This document shows positions 38,601-50,692 of a stretch of DNA of 64,000 nt, piece by piece (position 1 is the first letter of the stretch; each line of letters starts with the position of its first letter). The notes below the pieces were generated by a model. That model saw nothing but the letters and a program-made list of their open reading frames with translations. It did no database searches and was not told the origin of the DNA. The position numbers and the translations under genes are program-made. Source of the stretch: Psettodes erumei (taxonomy: Eukaryota > Chordata > Actinopteri > Pleuronectiformes > Psettodidae); the NCBI GenBank assembly GCA_016785225.1, contig JAFBJZ010000772.1:1550001-1614000 (forward strand). The letters are read 5' to 3'.

Positions 38601-39558
38601 AGAAATAAGCAGGTTCATAACCTTTGGTGGGGTATTGACGCAAGAAATCTAGCAACTTAAACCACTGGTAAATTGAATGCAATTGTTAAAACAATAATAA
38701 AAGAAATAAATTCACGTGGCAACATTTTTTTAATAACATGCTGTCACACTATGGAAATTAATCTTCATTTCTACACCGCAATTTTCTCTAGCACTTTAAG
38801 ACATGTTCAGTGCCAAATAATCATTCAGTATTTTATCTTTGAAAACCTAATGATACTCCTGCACTGGTCCACTATTTATTGAACACACACAGAGTATGTG
38901 CAGGCTGTCTTTCTGAATCATTGCTCTCTTGCTGCAAACCACTCTGTACAGCCGAGCACACTATCCATATTCATGTGATTTTTGCCGGAAGGCATTGGTG
39001 TCTACTAAAAATAGCATGGTGAGAGAAAGGGTCTCACACTGTGTATCCTAACATTCATGAGCCCAGTCCCAGTGATTGGTTGTAAACAAGTGTCTCTCTG
39101 CTGAGAACATACTTCACGTTGAGTAAACACTTAGAAATAATTGCTGTGGGCCAGAAGAAAGAGATATTCAAGGTGCATGGAGTAAATCAACAGTTATCCA
39201 TTCCTCATTCCTCTTTTGTTTGCTCTGCTCAATAAAGAGATCTCTGGGTGGTACGAGTATTTGTGTCCAGGGGGTATGCTGCGGCTACATGTCCATTACT
39301 GCCTGTGTAAGTGAGTGCATGCATTTGTGCCTTTGTAAATACTCTTAAGTGTGAGTGCAAAGGCAGATATGCCTGCGCACAGAGCTGTTTTTGTGTCGAA
39401 ATGAAATTACCAGGTCAAGGAGAGGACGACTCATAACATCAAAGTGTTTTAAAACATGCTTATTGGGCAGTGAGAGAACATTTAGCATCTGGTTCATGTT
39501 CCTTGCGCGCAAGGTGTCACAAAGACAAACTGGGTTACACTCAGGGTATGTGGTATCA
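35171..39558. other. gene desert, right part
   Basis: No gene is seen. A GC-rich block lies at about 35300-35560 and (CA)15 at 35639-35669. A weak CTCF-like word on the minus strand lies near 35868-35882. The 149-codon minus frame at 37105-37554 is overlapped by other frames and has no recognisable domain. Confidence 0.4.
35639..35669. repeat. (CA)15 microsatellite
   Basis: An uninterrupted CA run directly following an A run. Confidence 0.95.
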
Positions 39559-39573
39559 CCAGCAGGTGGCAGC
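39559..39573 (+). promoter_or_regulatory. CTCF-type binding motif (strong match)
   Basis: The word CCAGCAGGTGGCAGC fits the vertebrate CTCF core consensus at every position. It lies roughly midway between the hAT element and the left desert, 37 kb from rora exon 1 and 12.5 kb from c2cd4. CTCF sites commonly bound regulatory domains, so this could separate or join the rora and c2cd4 landscapes. Confidence 0.6.
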
Positions 39574-39687
39574 ACACGTCAAGCTGAACGTGCAAACCAC
39601 CTGCTCCCAACACTTTGGTCCACAGTTGGTTTCTGCTAAGTGGTCGCCACACAGACAAATAATGCATCACCATTACGGTGGGCCAAT

Positions 39688-39713
39688 GACCTATTGATTG
39701 AGATCAATAGGTC
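39688..39713. repeat. perfect 11-bp hairpin with 4-base loop
   Basis: GACCTATTGAT, loop TGAG, then ATCAATAGGTC, with no mismatches. It is too short for a pre-miRNA. It lies 114 bp right of the CTCF-type motif. Confidence 0.8.
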
Positions 39714-41048
39714 TTTAGATCAACACAGACTTCACTTCTTCACAGGTACCAAAATACTAAGCAAACCAATACATTTCAAATACATTTCAATCCTGCAAAT
39801 CACTGGGGGATACCATTCTCTTAGCTTGGTTCTTGATCAGTGAAACGTACTCAAACGTAACTAACAACATGGGGAACTACCGGCAGAATTGAGTAACAGA
39901 ACGTTCTTTGCTAAACTGGTGGTAATTTGCTATTCTGAGCCAAATACTTTACATACTGATTTTCTTGAACGAAAGGGCAGTGCGTTAAAGTGTGTTGGGG
40001 TGGGCGCTAAGTGTGGTGGAGATGCGGGTCATTTCCGTTCTGAAGAAATAAAAGGCTCTGGTGCCCACGGCTATACTTAACTTCACCCATACCGGACGTG
40101 GAAACTGTGACAATGTGTCCTGTGAGCCTGGGAGAATGCAGAGGTGACCGTGTAGGCGTGTTTTTGCTGAGAAGGACTGAGTGCGTCCGGGAAGGACCAT
40201 GTAGACACTGCCAACATGTGTTTGAGTTACGGACCACATTCAAAAATGATTTCTCATCCACAAAAGCCCACCTTATATCACATAACACCTGGTCAGACAG
40301 CGGAGGCATCGCTGATGCACGCGACAGTGATCAAGAGTTAGGTTGCAAATGTCCCCTAATGTTCAATTTCATGTGCCTCCTCTAAATCTCCCCTTGTTGA
40401 TGCAGCAATGCAGTTACACACGCTTAAGTGCTGCACTTAACACACGCAATTGGGTCACCACACCACATGCCATCTGCATGTGGACATTTCTAAGAAGTTA
40501 TGAGAGTTAACACCAGACAGCGTGTCCTTATTAGACCTTGTGTGCCATATAATGATAATAATATTTATGATCGTGCCCATCATGGTTTGTTCATCAGTCT
40601 ATGAGCTAGTAAATGAATAAAGCTGGAAGCATGAAGCAGACCACAAGGCTGTAGCCACATTAGCGACACTTGAGGTTGTAAAATTCTGTTGGATCCTTGT
40701 GAACAGTGGGGCAAACTTTTCACCGAAACACAAAGTTCATCATATTAGTCGTGGCCATTTCAGGACACGTCAGTTTCAGCCTGGGTGCACCATGAGAGAC
40801 TGAGCTCTACTTTGACATGACAACATTAACCATAGCTCGGTTCTGCTCAGGTGTGACAATGTGACAGTTACCCAGAACCCACAACACCACATAAAATGAA
40901 GCGGCAGAATGGAGTTGAAGAAGAGTTGAAGTTTTCTGATGTACACCGGTACTTTTCCTACTGCGACACATCAAAACGCTTTTGGCGAAAAAGGCCGACA
41001 CTAACAGCATCCTTACACACCTCTGATGATGTCATCGGCCGATGCTTG
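39714..41048. other. intergenic DNA left of the hAT element
   Basis: No gene is recognised. Open frames at 40007-40385 overlap on both strands and lack motifs. The sequence is mixed-composition without clear repeats. Confidence 0.4.
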
Positions 41049-41187
41049 TAATAAACCAGGGGTGGGCAAACTTTTTGGCTCAGGGGCCACATTGACTTTA
41101 AAAATTTGACACACGGGCCGGGTCAGCACCAGACGCATACATATTAAACATAAAAAGGCATTACAGTGTAATTACTTACATTAACTT

Positions 41188-42268
41188 TTAGTGGGAACAG
41201 TGTTGTTGATCACCCGTTTTTGCCAGTGCATCAAAGTCCAGTGTCAGTTTTGTTGTGGCAATTCTCAGAACAGATCTGAGGTGTTCATCACTCAAATGGG
41301 ATCTGTGGGGTGCTTTGTTGATGTTCATCACACGAAAAGTCTGTTCACACACATATGTAGAGCCAAACAACACCAGCATTCTCTGTGCCATCTTCTGGAT
41401 GTTTGGAAAGTCATCCAGTTTAAGAGAGTTGAACTTCTCCTTCATAACAGTGTCACATTGGAGATCAATGAGTTCCAACTGCAACTCTTCTGGCACTGTT
41501 TCAGGATCTTGTGTGTTGTCAATTTTTCTAAAATCAGAGAAACGATGGCAGCATTCTCCATGCAGCTCATCCAGTGATTTCCTGTAGTTTTTCACATGTC
41601 GAGAGGCCTCTTTCAGTGTCGTCAGTGTGGGGAAATGAGCAAATGACTTGTTTGACATTTGCTTTGAGAATAAGGCGAGCTTGGTTTTGAAGGCTCTCAC
41701 GTATGTGTACATATCATGGTGTAAGAAAATGACTTCCTGCTCAGGGTTGTCCTCTTTCACCCGTTCCTGGATTCTTTTGAGCAACCCAACGTTTTTTCCA
41801 GTCAGATTTGGCGATCCATCTGTGGCAACACTCCCCTCGTTTTCCCCTTCAGGAATTCCATGGCCAAAAACTCCTCCGTTATCTCAAAATTGTCATTAAT
41901 CCCCTCTATACAAATTAAAAGCTGAGCGGTGTCCTTTACGTCGTCATTTTTGTCCAGTGCCAAAGAATATAATGTAAATCACTCCGCTTGTTTGTTTAGC
42001 TTGCTAGCTAAATCTTCGTCAATTAGCTCAACACGGCGAGTCACTGTCCTGCGTGATAAGCTAATTTTTTCAAACTTGTTCTTGCTCTCAGGACACAAAA
42101 TAGCTGCTGTCTCTACCATGCACTCTTTGAGAAACATTCCTTCGGAGAAAGGCTTACTGGTCTTTGCTAATTTGAATGCCAGTAAATAACTTGCCTTCGT
42201 GCATGATTCTTGGATGACAGTTTGTCGGGTAAAGGTGTTTTGCTGAGCCTGCAAACTAGCTGCCAGTG
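41188..42268 (-). pseudogene. broken hAT transposase (GTF2IRD2/EPM2AIP1-like family)
   Basis: Two minus-strand pieces belong to one former transposase. The N-terminal piece (about 42268 down to 41830) contains TFTRQTVIQESC and LLAFKLAKTSKPFSEG. It is interrupted by an in-frame TGA at 41979-41981. The C-terminal piece (about 41829-41188) is in a different frame. It begins near the catalytic-region motif ATDGSPNLTGK and ends with an hATC dimerisation domain (roughly residues 126-183 of its 198-residue frame, with FPNIQKMAQRMLVLFGSTYVCEQTF). Between GKTRG and ATDG, and again around HHDMYTYV, sequence seems to be missing compared with full-length relatives of about 500-600 residues. The missing parts include much of the catalytic core. 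The upstream coding part is cut by the nested element. Domesticated relatives in mammals include GTF2IRD2, but this copy sits inside its transposon ends and is a relic. Confidence 0.85.
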
Positions 42269-42748
42269 GTGTGCGATACTGCATATTTTGGTATCGATAC
42301 GATACCAAGTAAATACGGGCCAGTATCGCCAATACAGATATCGATACTTATCAATGAATAAAGTGGATTGAATTGGTAAATCTCATTTAATTTTCATGAC
42401 CTTAAGTGTTTTTTGTGATGTTTCCTTTTTATTATTAAATAGTTAAAGTTTATAATTAAATAGAAAATCTTTTTTGCTTTACGCGTCTAAGTCACGTCAC
42501 GTGACTCATGTGACGGCGCAACATCTAAACACGAGAGGGGGGAGGGGGGCAAAGTGTGCCTGCTCTGCGCTGACACAGGAGCGGCGAGTCCGGCGACCTG
42601 GCTGTTTCCTCTTTGCCAAAACCGCAGCATTGCAAACAAGAGCGGAACGTAAAGTAAAGAATCGATCTCACCAGGCTAGTATCGATCCGATACCGATACC
42701 GACTTGGTACCGATACTATCGGTATTTGGATCGATCCGTCCACCACTA
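42264..42748. mobile_element. candidate nested MITE with GGTATCGATACC-type arms
   Basis: About 485 bp interrupts the transposase coding region directly upstream of LAASLQAQQ. The left arm starts CAGTGGTG and carries GGTATCGATACGATACC; the right arm carries GGTATTTGGATCGATCC and ends CCACCACT. Both arms contain GTATCGATAC-like palindromes. The middle is first AT-rich (42360-42470) and then GC-rich (42485-42640, with a CACGTG at about 42498). Ends and arms fit a hAT-type MITE. No target-site duplication could be identified, so the exact limits are uncertain. Confidence 0.5.
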
Positions 42749-42846
42749 CCACTCATTGCTTCAGATGGGTTCAGAACAGTAGCAGAGTAATAACAGAGAG
42801 TAGCCCGGGCTCTGCAAAATCAAGTAAATGTATCACTGCGCCTAAT

Positions 42847-42860
42847 ATGCCACCTGGTGG
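42847..42860 (-). promoter_or_regulatory. CTCF-like core inside the hAT element
   Basis: On the minus strand the word CCACCAGGTGGCAT matches 13 of 14 positions of the CTCF core consensus. It lies in the transposon between the nested element and the right terminal repeat. Confidence 0.4.
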
Positions 42861-43305
42861 AACGCCAGGCATTACAGGAAAAGATCAAATGAATGTTGTG
42901 ACAATTATGATATTTGATTTGAGCAATTCCGTACCAATCTTTGGCGGGCCGGATGAAAAAGGCAAACGGGCCATATGTGGCCCGCGGGCCTTAGTTTGCC
43001 CACCCCTGTCATAAACCCTGAAAATAAAATCACCTGAGCAGATCTGAGAGGTAACCATGCCCATTCTGCGGAGGATGTTCACTGCCAAGGTCTTTTCTTT
43101 TCCAAGCCTTAATGTAACAACCTGTACAATAATGTACCAATTGTGTGGCAGCCTTTGCATTTGCTTCTCTAGTAAATCTCACTACAACCTGCCTCAGCTG
43201 CTCTCAGCTAATATGATTCTTTAGAAGTGACCTAAGCCCTTTCACCACACTTTGAAGCCCAGGGAAGATGCAGCACAAATGCAGTTCTGCATGCATAAAC
43301 ACAGA

Positions 43306-43306
<1 letters not shown>

Positions 43307-43337
<31 letters not shown>
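43307..43337. repeat. (CA)15 microsatellite
   Basis: An uninterrupted CA run. Confidence 0.95.
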
Positions 43338-43339
<2 letters not shown>

Positions 43340-44144
43340 GCCTGCTCTCTGCACTGTAGCACATGTGTACAACACATGCAGCCTCACATGGCAAATAACA
43401 TGTGCCCTGCTGAGATCTGAGCTGTGTGGCCTTTGAAACTCTCGCTTTCAACTTGATGCATGAGGCATGAGGCATGAGGAAGCTCTCAGGAAGAAAAAAA
43501 AACAACCACAACAACAAAAAAACTTGGGCTAATGATTCACCAATTAAATCAATTAAAGTTTTGATCAGAGTGGCAAATTGGTGAAACGCTTCCAACAGAT
43601 GAGGAGCTTGCATTACTAATCAAAACACTATTTTTTTCTCCATTGTGCATTGTGGCAGTGGAGCAGAACAGCAAATGAAGCAAATAATTATCCAACACTT
43701 CACAGAGAAAGTGCTGTGAGAGATGACGTGGTATGGAGGCTTTGTTGTGCTGAATCCATCTGCGCCCTCAGATGTATTTTGGGTTGTATTTTCACTGTAA
43801 TTTCTCTGTTACACAATACTGAATTAAAATGTTATGACAATAAAACTAAGTTACACTGAGAATGTTAGAGATTGATTAAAAAGTAGCAGTAGTAGTATAA
43901 AGCCGGGAAGAAGAAACAGTCTCCTCTGGTACTCAACTCCACATTAGAAAGGCAGGAAGTCAAAGAGTACCAAGAGATCAGTATAGTGTGACTGTGGGGT
44001 ATAGGAAGTGATATGTCTTTGTTTGGGGTTTTTTCATATTTTGACCCCTCTACCACTACACTTCTCCATTCCAGAGATGTATGCTTTTGTCTGAGAGATG
44101 GTTTATTTTGCTTTGTCACCTCCTCCATGTTATTCACCCAGCTA

Positions 44145-44230
44145 CAGTGGCAAGAAAAGGTTAGTGAAACCTTTCTAATTACTGGGTACGTCATTAAAAA
44201 AGGAACCATTAATAAAAGATAAAATCAGTA
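44145..44230. mobile_element. Tc1/mariner-type end fragment
   Basis: CAGTGGCAAGAAAAGGTTAG follows a TA dinucleotide at 44143-44144 and continues TGAAACCTTTCTAATTAC. From memory this resembles the terminal repeat of a common fish Tc1-like element, which begins CAGTGGCAAGAAAAAGTATG and runs into a GTGAACCCTTTGGAATTAC-like word. The opposite end and transposase are not visible, so this is a solo end or truncated copy. The right limit is approximate. Confidence 0.5.
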
Positions 44231-47200
44231 AAATATTTTTAAATATTAATTATAAAAATAAATATTATATTAATAATTTTAAAAGTAATGTGGGAATGAG
44301 ACAAATTAAAAAATAATAATTATACTATAGTATTCGGTTGTGTCTGAACGTGCTGGTCCTCTGGATTGTAAAATGATATATATAAATATCATACACACAC
44401 ACACACATATATATATCTATGACATTTTCTGAGGAAGTAAATCCTCACCATTTTCAACCATTTTGCAACAACAATTCTGCTTTCCAATGGCATATGTGTT
44501 TGAGAAAAAGTTTGATATTGCTTTGCCATAGCCTGTTGAAATTATTTGGAAATGGGAAGAAGGGTAGTAAGTTTGTCCTTGTGCTGGTCCCTTAGAAGAG
44601 TGGTATCTGTGGTGACATTGCTTGTGACAGAAGTGTGCTTAAAATCTATGGAGACCTTGTTAAGAAACCAAGTTACTTCTTCATTGTGCAATTCACATGA
44701 TTTGCTGCACAGTTTTACCAACAATTGTCAATCGATTATTTTTATAAAGCAATTCTTCTTGACAAAGATTTGCTATCATGACTTTGGCAGAGCTGGTGTT
44801 AGCTTTAATGTATTGCTAAGAACATTTTGAAGTGGAGCAGTATTTGAAAACCTCGCTTGAAAAAGAGAGTATCACTTAAGTTTCATACCACAGCTATCAT
44901 TCTATTATAGTCCCTTGGAGCAAGACATAATTTTGGCACTTTATGCCTAGAATACATATCTGGAGATACCTAATTGAAACACAACTTGGATTTTCATAGC
45001 AGAGCTGCACCCACAGGCTTTCATTTTTATAACCTGCCTCAAGACACCTGAGTCTGTGCATTCTTAACATTGACAACTGCAGTAAGACCTACAACCAAGT
45101 AATTACAAATGGCAGTATCAGTCCTTCAATAGGAACCAATTCTTTCCACATCAGATTTATTGCAGCTGTGGTTTCCGCCATCAACTACTATGGAAATGAG
45201 GTTATGTGATAACTTGAAAATGTAGTCACAAGGCTTGAAGAGTGAATGTTTCATGGTTTAAAAAAAGAAAGATGTTTCTCCTAAGTTGAACTCTTCCCTC
45301 AATGACACAGGCTGTGAACCACTTGTACAAAATGACACTGCAGTTTCCCTGGTCTGCATCATTCAGTTGCCCAGTAAACCAAATTGGCAAACAAAGACCC
45401 ATCACCTCGCTTCCATGTTTACCCTCAGTTAACGTGACTAGAGACAGTGAACCATTCATCTAACGTCCCTCGTGCATTGTTATATTTAGAGCCATTTTGG
45501 ATATCGTATGATAAAAGGTATGTCGACGTACCATAGGGAATCATTTTTCATAGTCTGTGTTTTAAATTACACAATATTGAACATGTGAAATTATGATTCA
45601 GTCTACTTGTATTTAAATATACAGAAAGGTAAAAGACTTGTTTCTCCTCTTTCCCATGAGTTAAGTCTGCTCAACACATCTCAGTGACACAGTTTGGTGT
45701 TACCTAATTGTACTAATAGAAATTCAAATTCATGAGAGAGAGCTTCTATTTATGGAGTAGTTTGTAAAAACACTACAGTGCTTTGAAACCATAATTAAAC
45801 TCAACTTGATTTGTTGGTTCTTCAAAATGAAAGCAGAGGAGCCTGTGCATCATCTAAATTAGACTTTTATCGGTCTCCCTGGTTCATTATAATGAAATTG
45901 GTGATTCAGTGAATTTGGTGTTTATGGAACTACTGTGACAATGGCTTGCTCCCCTAAATATGATAGTTATGTTGACAAATGATATGGAATGAGACCATAA
46001 ATAGACTCTCCCCAAATAAACATTTGCCTCTACAGTCCACAACTTTTATAATAAGTCATAGTCAAGGACAAACAAAGTCAAGGGAATCAGGACTGTAAAG
46101 TTCCTCTGTGGGTTGGATGTTGGTTGTGTAAGTGGATCAGTAAGTAGGACAGTACAAATGACACAGACAGACCTAGATGTGTTTCGTTCCCTTTTCCTCT
46201 CAGGGACCCTGATCAAGCACCAGACTGTATGTGGACAAGGCAGGAGAAACATACTGGCTACTGACCATAACCACACATGCATGGGTGGTATATTGGACAT
46301 AAAGAGCTTTGAAATGAGATATCAACCCTATGAAAATAACCTTAACATGATAGTCAAGAAAACAAAGTCAAAATATAAGTCAAAGTGTCAGAGGAGGTTG
46401 ATTTAATCCTAGTTAATCATAAATTGAATGAGAACATATCTGATTGAATCTTGACATTGTGAATGGTAGATTATTCCTGTAATGAGAATATTCACAATAA
46501 GCAAGTCTTTTTTTAAAATATGTCCATTTACCTGGACAAATAATTATATGTTTGTCTCAGAACGGCGTGGAGTATTCACAGCACGCAATCAATAATTTGC
46601 CACCCACTTCATTTCAGACGCACAGTAGGGATGTATTGACAGCTCGCTTTGGATGCAAGCGGCAGCATGACTGAGCCTGGGATGCATCTGAATCAAACAG
46701 ACAGGGACAGCCTCTGTCAACTTATGTGTCGAAATAAAAGCATCTCACACATGAAAGGCTGGATCTCCATGGTTTCCCCTGGAGCGGGGGCCTCGTTGCC
46801 ATGGGAGTGGTAGAGGAAAAACACAGAAAGACAGGCAGGAAGACAGTGTCATCTTTCCATTTACCTAATCATGCACATTTTATTTTGCCTTGATCATTGT
46901 ATTCTTGTGTTTTTTTCCTCTAAAGGTAATTGTAAAAAAAACTTCAGTTGTTGTTTTGTATTACATATTATGTAGAGAATAATTTTAAGGTAGAAAATAA
47001 GCATTAATCAAACAAATCCAACTATTTCTTTGACCCCCCCTTCCCGAGAGTGTGGGAGGGTGACCTGTATGAGGCACACTGTTTGCCTAACTGGGTAATG
47101 GCTATTCAGACAATGTTGTGCACACCTTGTCCTGATTCTCCTAATGCAATTAACCATCCCGTCAGCATGTGCCTGTTCGTGAACAGAGCTATCACAGGGG

Positions 47201-49970
47201 GCAACTGAGAAATGAACACACACAACTGGTGTGTTATACAAGGCCTCACAATGACTTATTATTAGCTTTTTCCTTCTTACTGACGTGCTGTCAAGATACC
47301 CAATAACCAAACATCCAAGCTTGTGAGTAATTGTTTTCCCGAGCCAGACCACCGTGGTGTTCAGAAGGCTTCCTGTGGAGTCCCAGCACCCATGAAACAG
47401 AGCAGGGTTGAACGAGTTCAAACAACTTGGCTCTGTTTATATAAGTCTGATCAGATGTGAGGACGTCCAACCTACAGCATGTTTGGTTGTTATGTACTAA
47501 ACAAGTCACGCTTGGACTCAGCTCCATGCAGTGTCTAAGGTGATTGAGTGGGTGGTGTAACACAGGGCAGGTGCACAGTCTAAGCGATGAGTCTGCTACG
47601 TGCGGATACAGCATGATTTGTTCTGGGCCTTATCGTAAACTGTGAATGTCTACACAGATGATATGTCAGGTGGTCGTGTGAAGTTGACTTTGTGCTAAAT
47701 GGTCCAAAGTTGACAAGTCAGGGGCAGAATGACTGACAAGAATTGCCAGTCTGACACTGGAAATGTCTGTAAAGTGGGATATATTTAGTCAAATTGAACT
47801 GAGTGATTAAACCATAAAGTAACAGGTTTTCATACATTTCCACATGAGTTTGAAGCATCATCAGACATTGCTGAAATGGTAGGTGTACTGTATTTCTGTG
47901 TTTTTCAGTCTGATCTGCTTCCATCTCACACAACGTGTACTCGCACAAACTAATGACAAAGCTAAAGCAGTAGTGTATAACCTCCTCATTGCTTCCACTT
48001 ATCTGCTGCAAAGCTGAACACTGAGGGCTGTGTTTACCTTTTTGAAGAGTGGGTCATAAACACTGATGTCATGGCCCTGAAACAACAATCAATGACAGCA
48101 GCAGCACTGACATCATGGAAGATACTGGTGCCTTTTAAGCAGGTAATTTAATGACAGTTGTTTAACCAATTATTTTATATATAATATTTTTTACATAATA
48201 TTTTGTATAATTTGGTGTTTGATAGGATTAAATTGAAAAGCTACTAAAAGATGGTCAAAGATTGTCATTAACAGTCCTCACTGGTTCCTTATGGTTCTAT
48301 CAGTATTAGATGTTGGGATGTTTTGTCCTGACATTGTCACAATGACACCAGCAGGCCACTTTTGCAGGACATTTGATGGATTGCAGTAGGAGGTGGATAA
48401 CCACTTAGTGTAGAGGTCCACTAGCCTTTGTCAATCTGAATCCAAAGCAGTTCTTACCCTGAGAACATAAGAAGGTGGTGCAAAGGAACCCAGTGATGAC
48501 GACATTGGTCAAACACGTTTACAGTGGCATTTTAAGGCGTATGTTGTATTTTTTGGCACAATATAAGAGCCTGGTAAAACAGAAAACAAGATAAGAGGAC
48601 TGGTTTGAACACTCATTTACGTAGCCAGCTGAAAAAAAGACAAGTAATGTGGTAAGGGAAGTAGATAGTTTTCATTTCTTGGTAAGAAAACATTTACTTT
48701 CCATTTGAATAAATGATGTTGTGAGAAGGGTTTGATGCAAATAGGGAGGAGGGGAATTTATAATACTGAAATAGACCTATACTTGACCATTTCTAAAAGT
48801 AGTTGTCAATTCCAGCTCATTACATTGATAGTGTAAATGCGCATTAGCTGGGCAAAGGCATCCTGGTGAATGAAGGTAACCAGGCAACTGTTTTCAGGGT
48901 TTTTTCCCCCTGTTGTGCATATACATTCATGATGCACAGCTCATAGGCAGTCAGACAGTTCCTACTGATAATAGGAAATTCCTTCTAGTAATCATTAGCA
49001 AGTACGAAACACCTCCATCATTGTGTTGAAATGGCAAATACTATACTTTATTCAAAATAAAACTAAAGATGAGCATGTATATTTGGGGTTTCTAGGATGT
49101 CTGCCTATTTTATGTGATCGTGAAGTCAATACTAATTGCATCCATTATTTAGTGATTTTTTTCTGAGCAAGTTAATGGTATTTTTTTGCACACCAGCGTG
49201 GCTCAAAGTCCTGATGCAGCTGTAACCGGTGTTCTCTGTAAAACCAGTGCTTCTGCTCTTTTGAATGAAGAAAGATCAGGGGAAATCCCTTTCGAATCCT
49301 ATCGGTGGTTGACCAGCTAGGGGAGTCCCAGGTAATTCTCATATATTACAGGGTATTTCACAGCTGAGTCAACACTCAATACAAAAGTGTCCAACAGTAT
49401 CAGCCTCCTTGCAGGAAACACATCCTGTGCAAGGAGCTATTGTTGAGAAATGTAGGTTGTCTGTGTGGGATTTTTATAGGTTTCTTTGTCAGAAACAAGA
49501 TGTTCCTACGTATTGGAGTAGCGCAAAAGCCTGTTTACTAAGCCATGTATTGTACAAACACAAAGCCCTTATTTACATCAAGACAACTGAGAGGAGATTG
49601 CAGGTTTTTGTGGCCCCATTGAACCTGTAGTTCAAATTAAAAGTGGATCATGAGCTCTGTTTGTCCAGAGGCTCCTCTCAGCAGTACAATGCAAACTGTA
49701 AAATTTAGTGAAATATTTGCATTATAAAGAATGCGTCATTATAGCCAGTGAACTTAAAAACCAATCTCCCAGTAAGCTTATATTACACTGTTGGTAGCAA
49801 TAACTAATTATAATACATCTGTGAATGCGTCCATCTCTTCACATTACTGCATGTTGTTTCGTCTTATGTATAACCAACAGTTGTTTCCTATCAGTGCTTT
49901 TCTGAGCCCCGAGAAACCTATTAATCTTTAACTAGGGGCTATAGTGCAGCCGGTGCTTTTAAGCCTGATC

Positions 49971-49976
49971 TTTATT
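49971..49976 (-). other. possible c2cd4 polyadenylation signal
   Basis: AATAAA on the minus strand lies about 720 bp past the c2cd4 stop codon. It would give a normal-length 3'UTR. Other AT-rich hexamers lie nearer and this choice is not firm. Confidence 0.25.
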
Positions 49977-50692
49977 GTAGAAAGCAGCAGGATATACCTG
50001 CTCAGAGTCTACACTGAGAGCTGCTGCTCTGTTCAGTTGTGTAAACATGTATACTGCATAGGGAGATGCTGTTTTTGTCTTCAACATAAACTGAATATAT
50101 TTGAGCTCTGTTTCAGTCTATGTCTGAATTCTGTGTTCTGTATCACATATTTGGGGGGGGGGCAGAGTTTCTTTTCTACACTGATTAAAATTATGTATAC
50201 TCAAAGGTGAAAACTCCCCTCTAAGGTTTCTGGTTTGTGGTGATATTTTTAATCACTGGAAAGGTCAGGAAGAAAACAACAGGCTTAGGGGAAATATGAG
50301 AGGGTGGTTGTCTCCAGCTGATGCTGCTGCCACATTAACAAGCCAAGGAATAAAAAGGCTGCAAATTGTTCCTTTAACATTTTCATGGTTGTTTTATGGG
50401 CAAAAATAAAGTAAGGATTAACTTTTTGTTGGTGATGCATTTGTATTTTGTGCTTTTAACTTCATCCTAAGAATTTAGTTCAGAAATTCATCTGTATATA
50501 AAAAAATAGTTGAACTGTGTCACACAATTTATGATATTACAAAACCAGGTCCGCGTCTTATTTTGAAATGTATTAAAGACAATCAGCCATAGTGTTTTCC
50601 ATAATTTAATCATTATAAAATCTCATTTTTCATTCCAAAAATGGAAATAAATAATTAAATTAATAAATAAACTGATAAGAAAGTACTTAGGT

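Larger units (their letters stand above)
41057..43008 (-). mobile_element. hAT-superfamily DNA transposon, complete ends, inactive
   Basis: The element is 1,952 bp. Its ends are a 16-bp perfect terminal inverted repeat (CAGGGGTGGGCAAACT) followed by imperfectly matching GGGCCACAT-containing subterminal sequence. It is flanked by 8-bp duplications, TAATAAAC at 41049-41056 and TCATAAAC at 43009-43016, which match at 7 of 8 bases. An 8-bp duplication and CAGGGGTG ends are characteristic of hAT (Charlie-like) transposons. Inside is a broken transposase on the minus strand and an apparently nested second element. The one-base difference between the duplications and the damaged transposase show the copy is old and cannot move itself. 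Confidence 0.88.
43017..50692. other. intergenic DNA between the hAT element and c2cd4
   Basis: No coding gene is seen. It holds a (GCATGAG)3 tandem repeat near 43458-43478, a Tc1-type end at 44145, AT-rich sequence at 44220-44420 with short CA/TA runs, a near-perfect 16-bp palindrome GGTATGTCGACGTACC at 45517-45532, and G10 near 50153. The right end, below the c2cd4 stop codon, should contain the c2cd4 3'UTR. Overlapping frames at 47008-47614 have no recognised motif. Confidence 0.45.

Noticed and set aside
47008..47614. Two overlapping minus-strand frames of 137 and 107 codons
   Set aside because: Considered as a transposon or pseudogene fragment, but neither frame shows a family motif.
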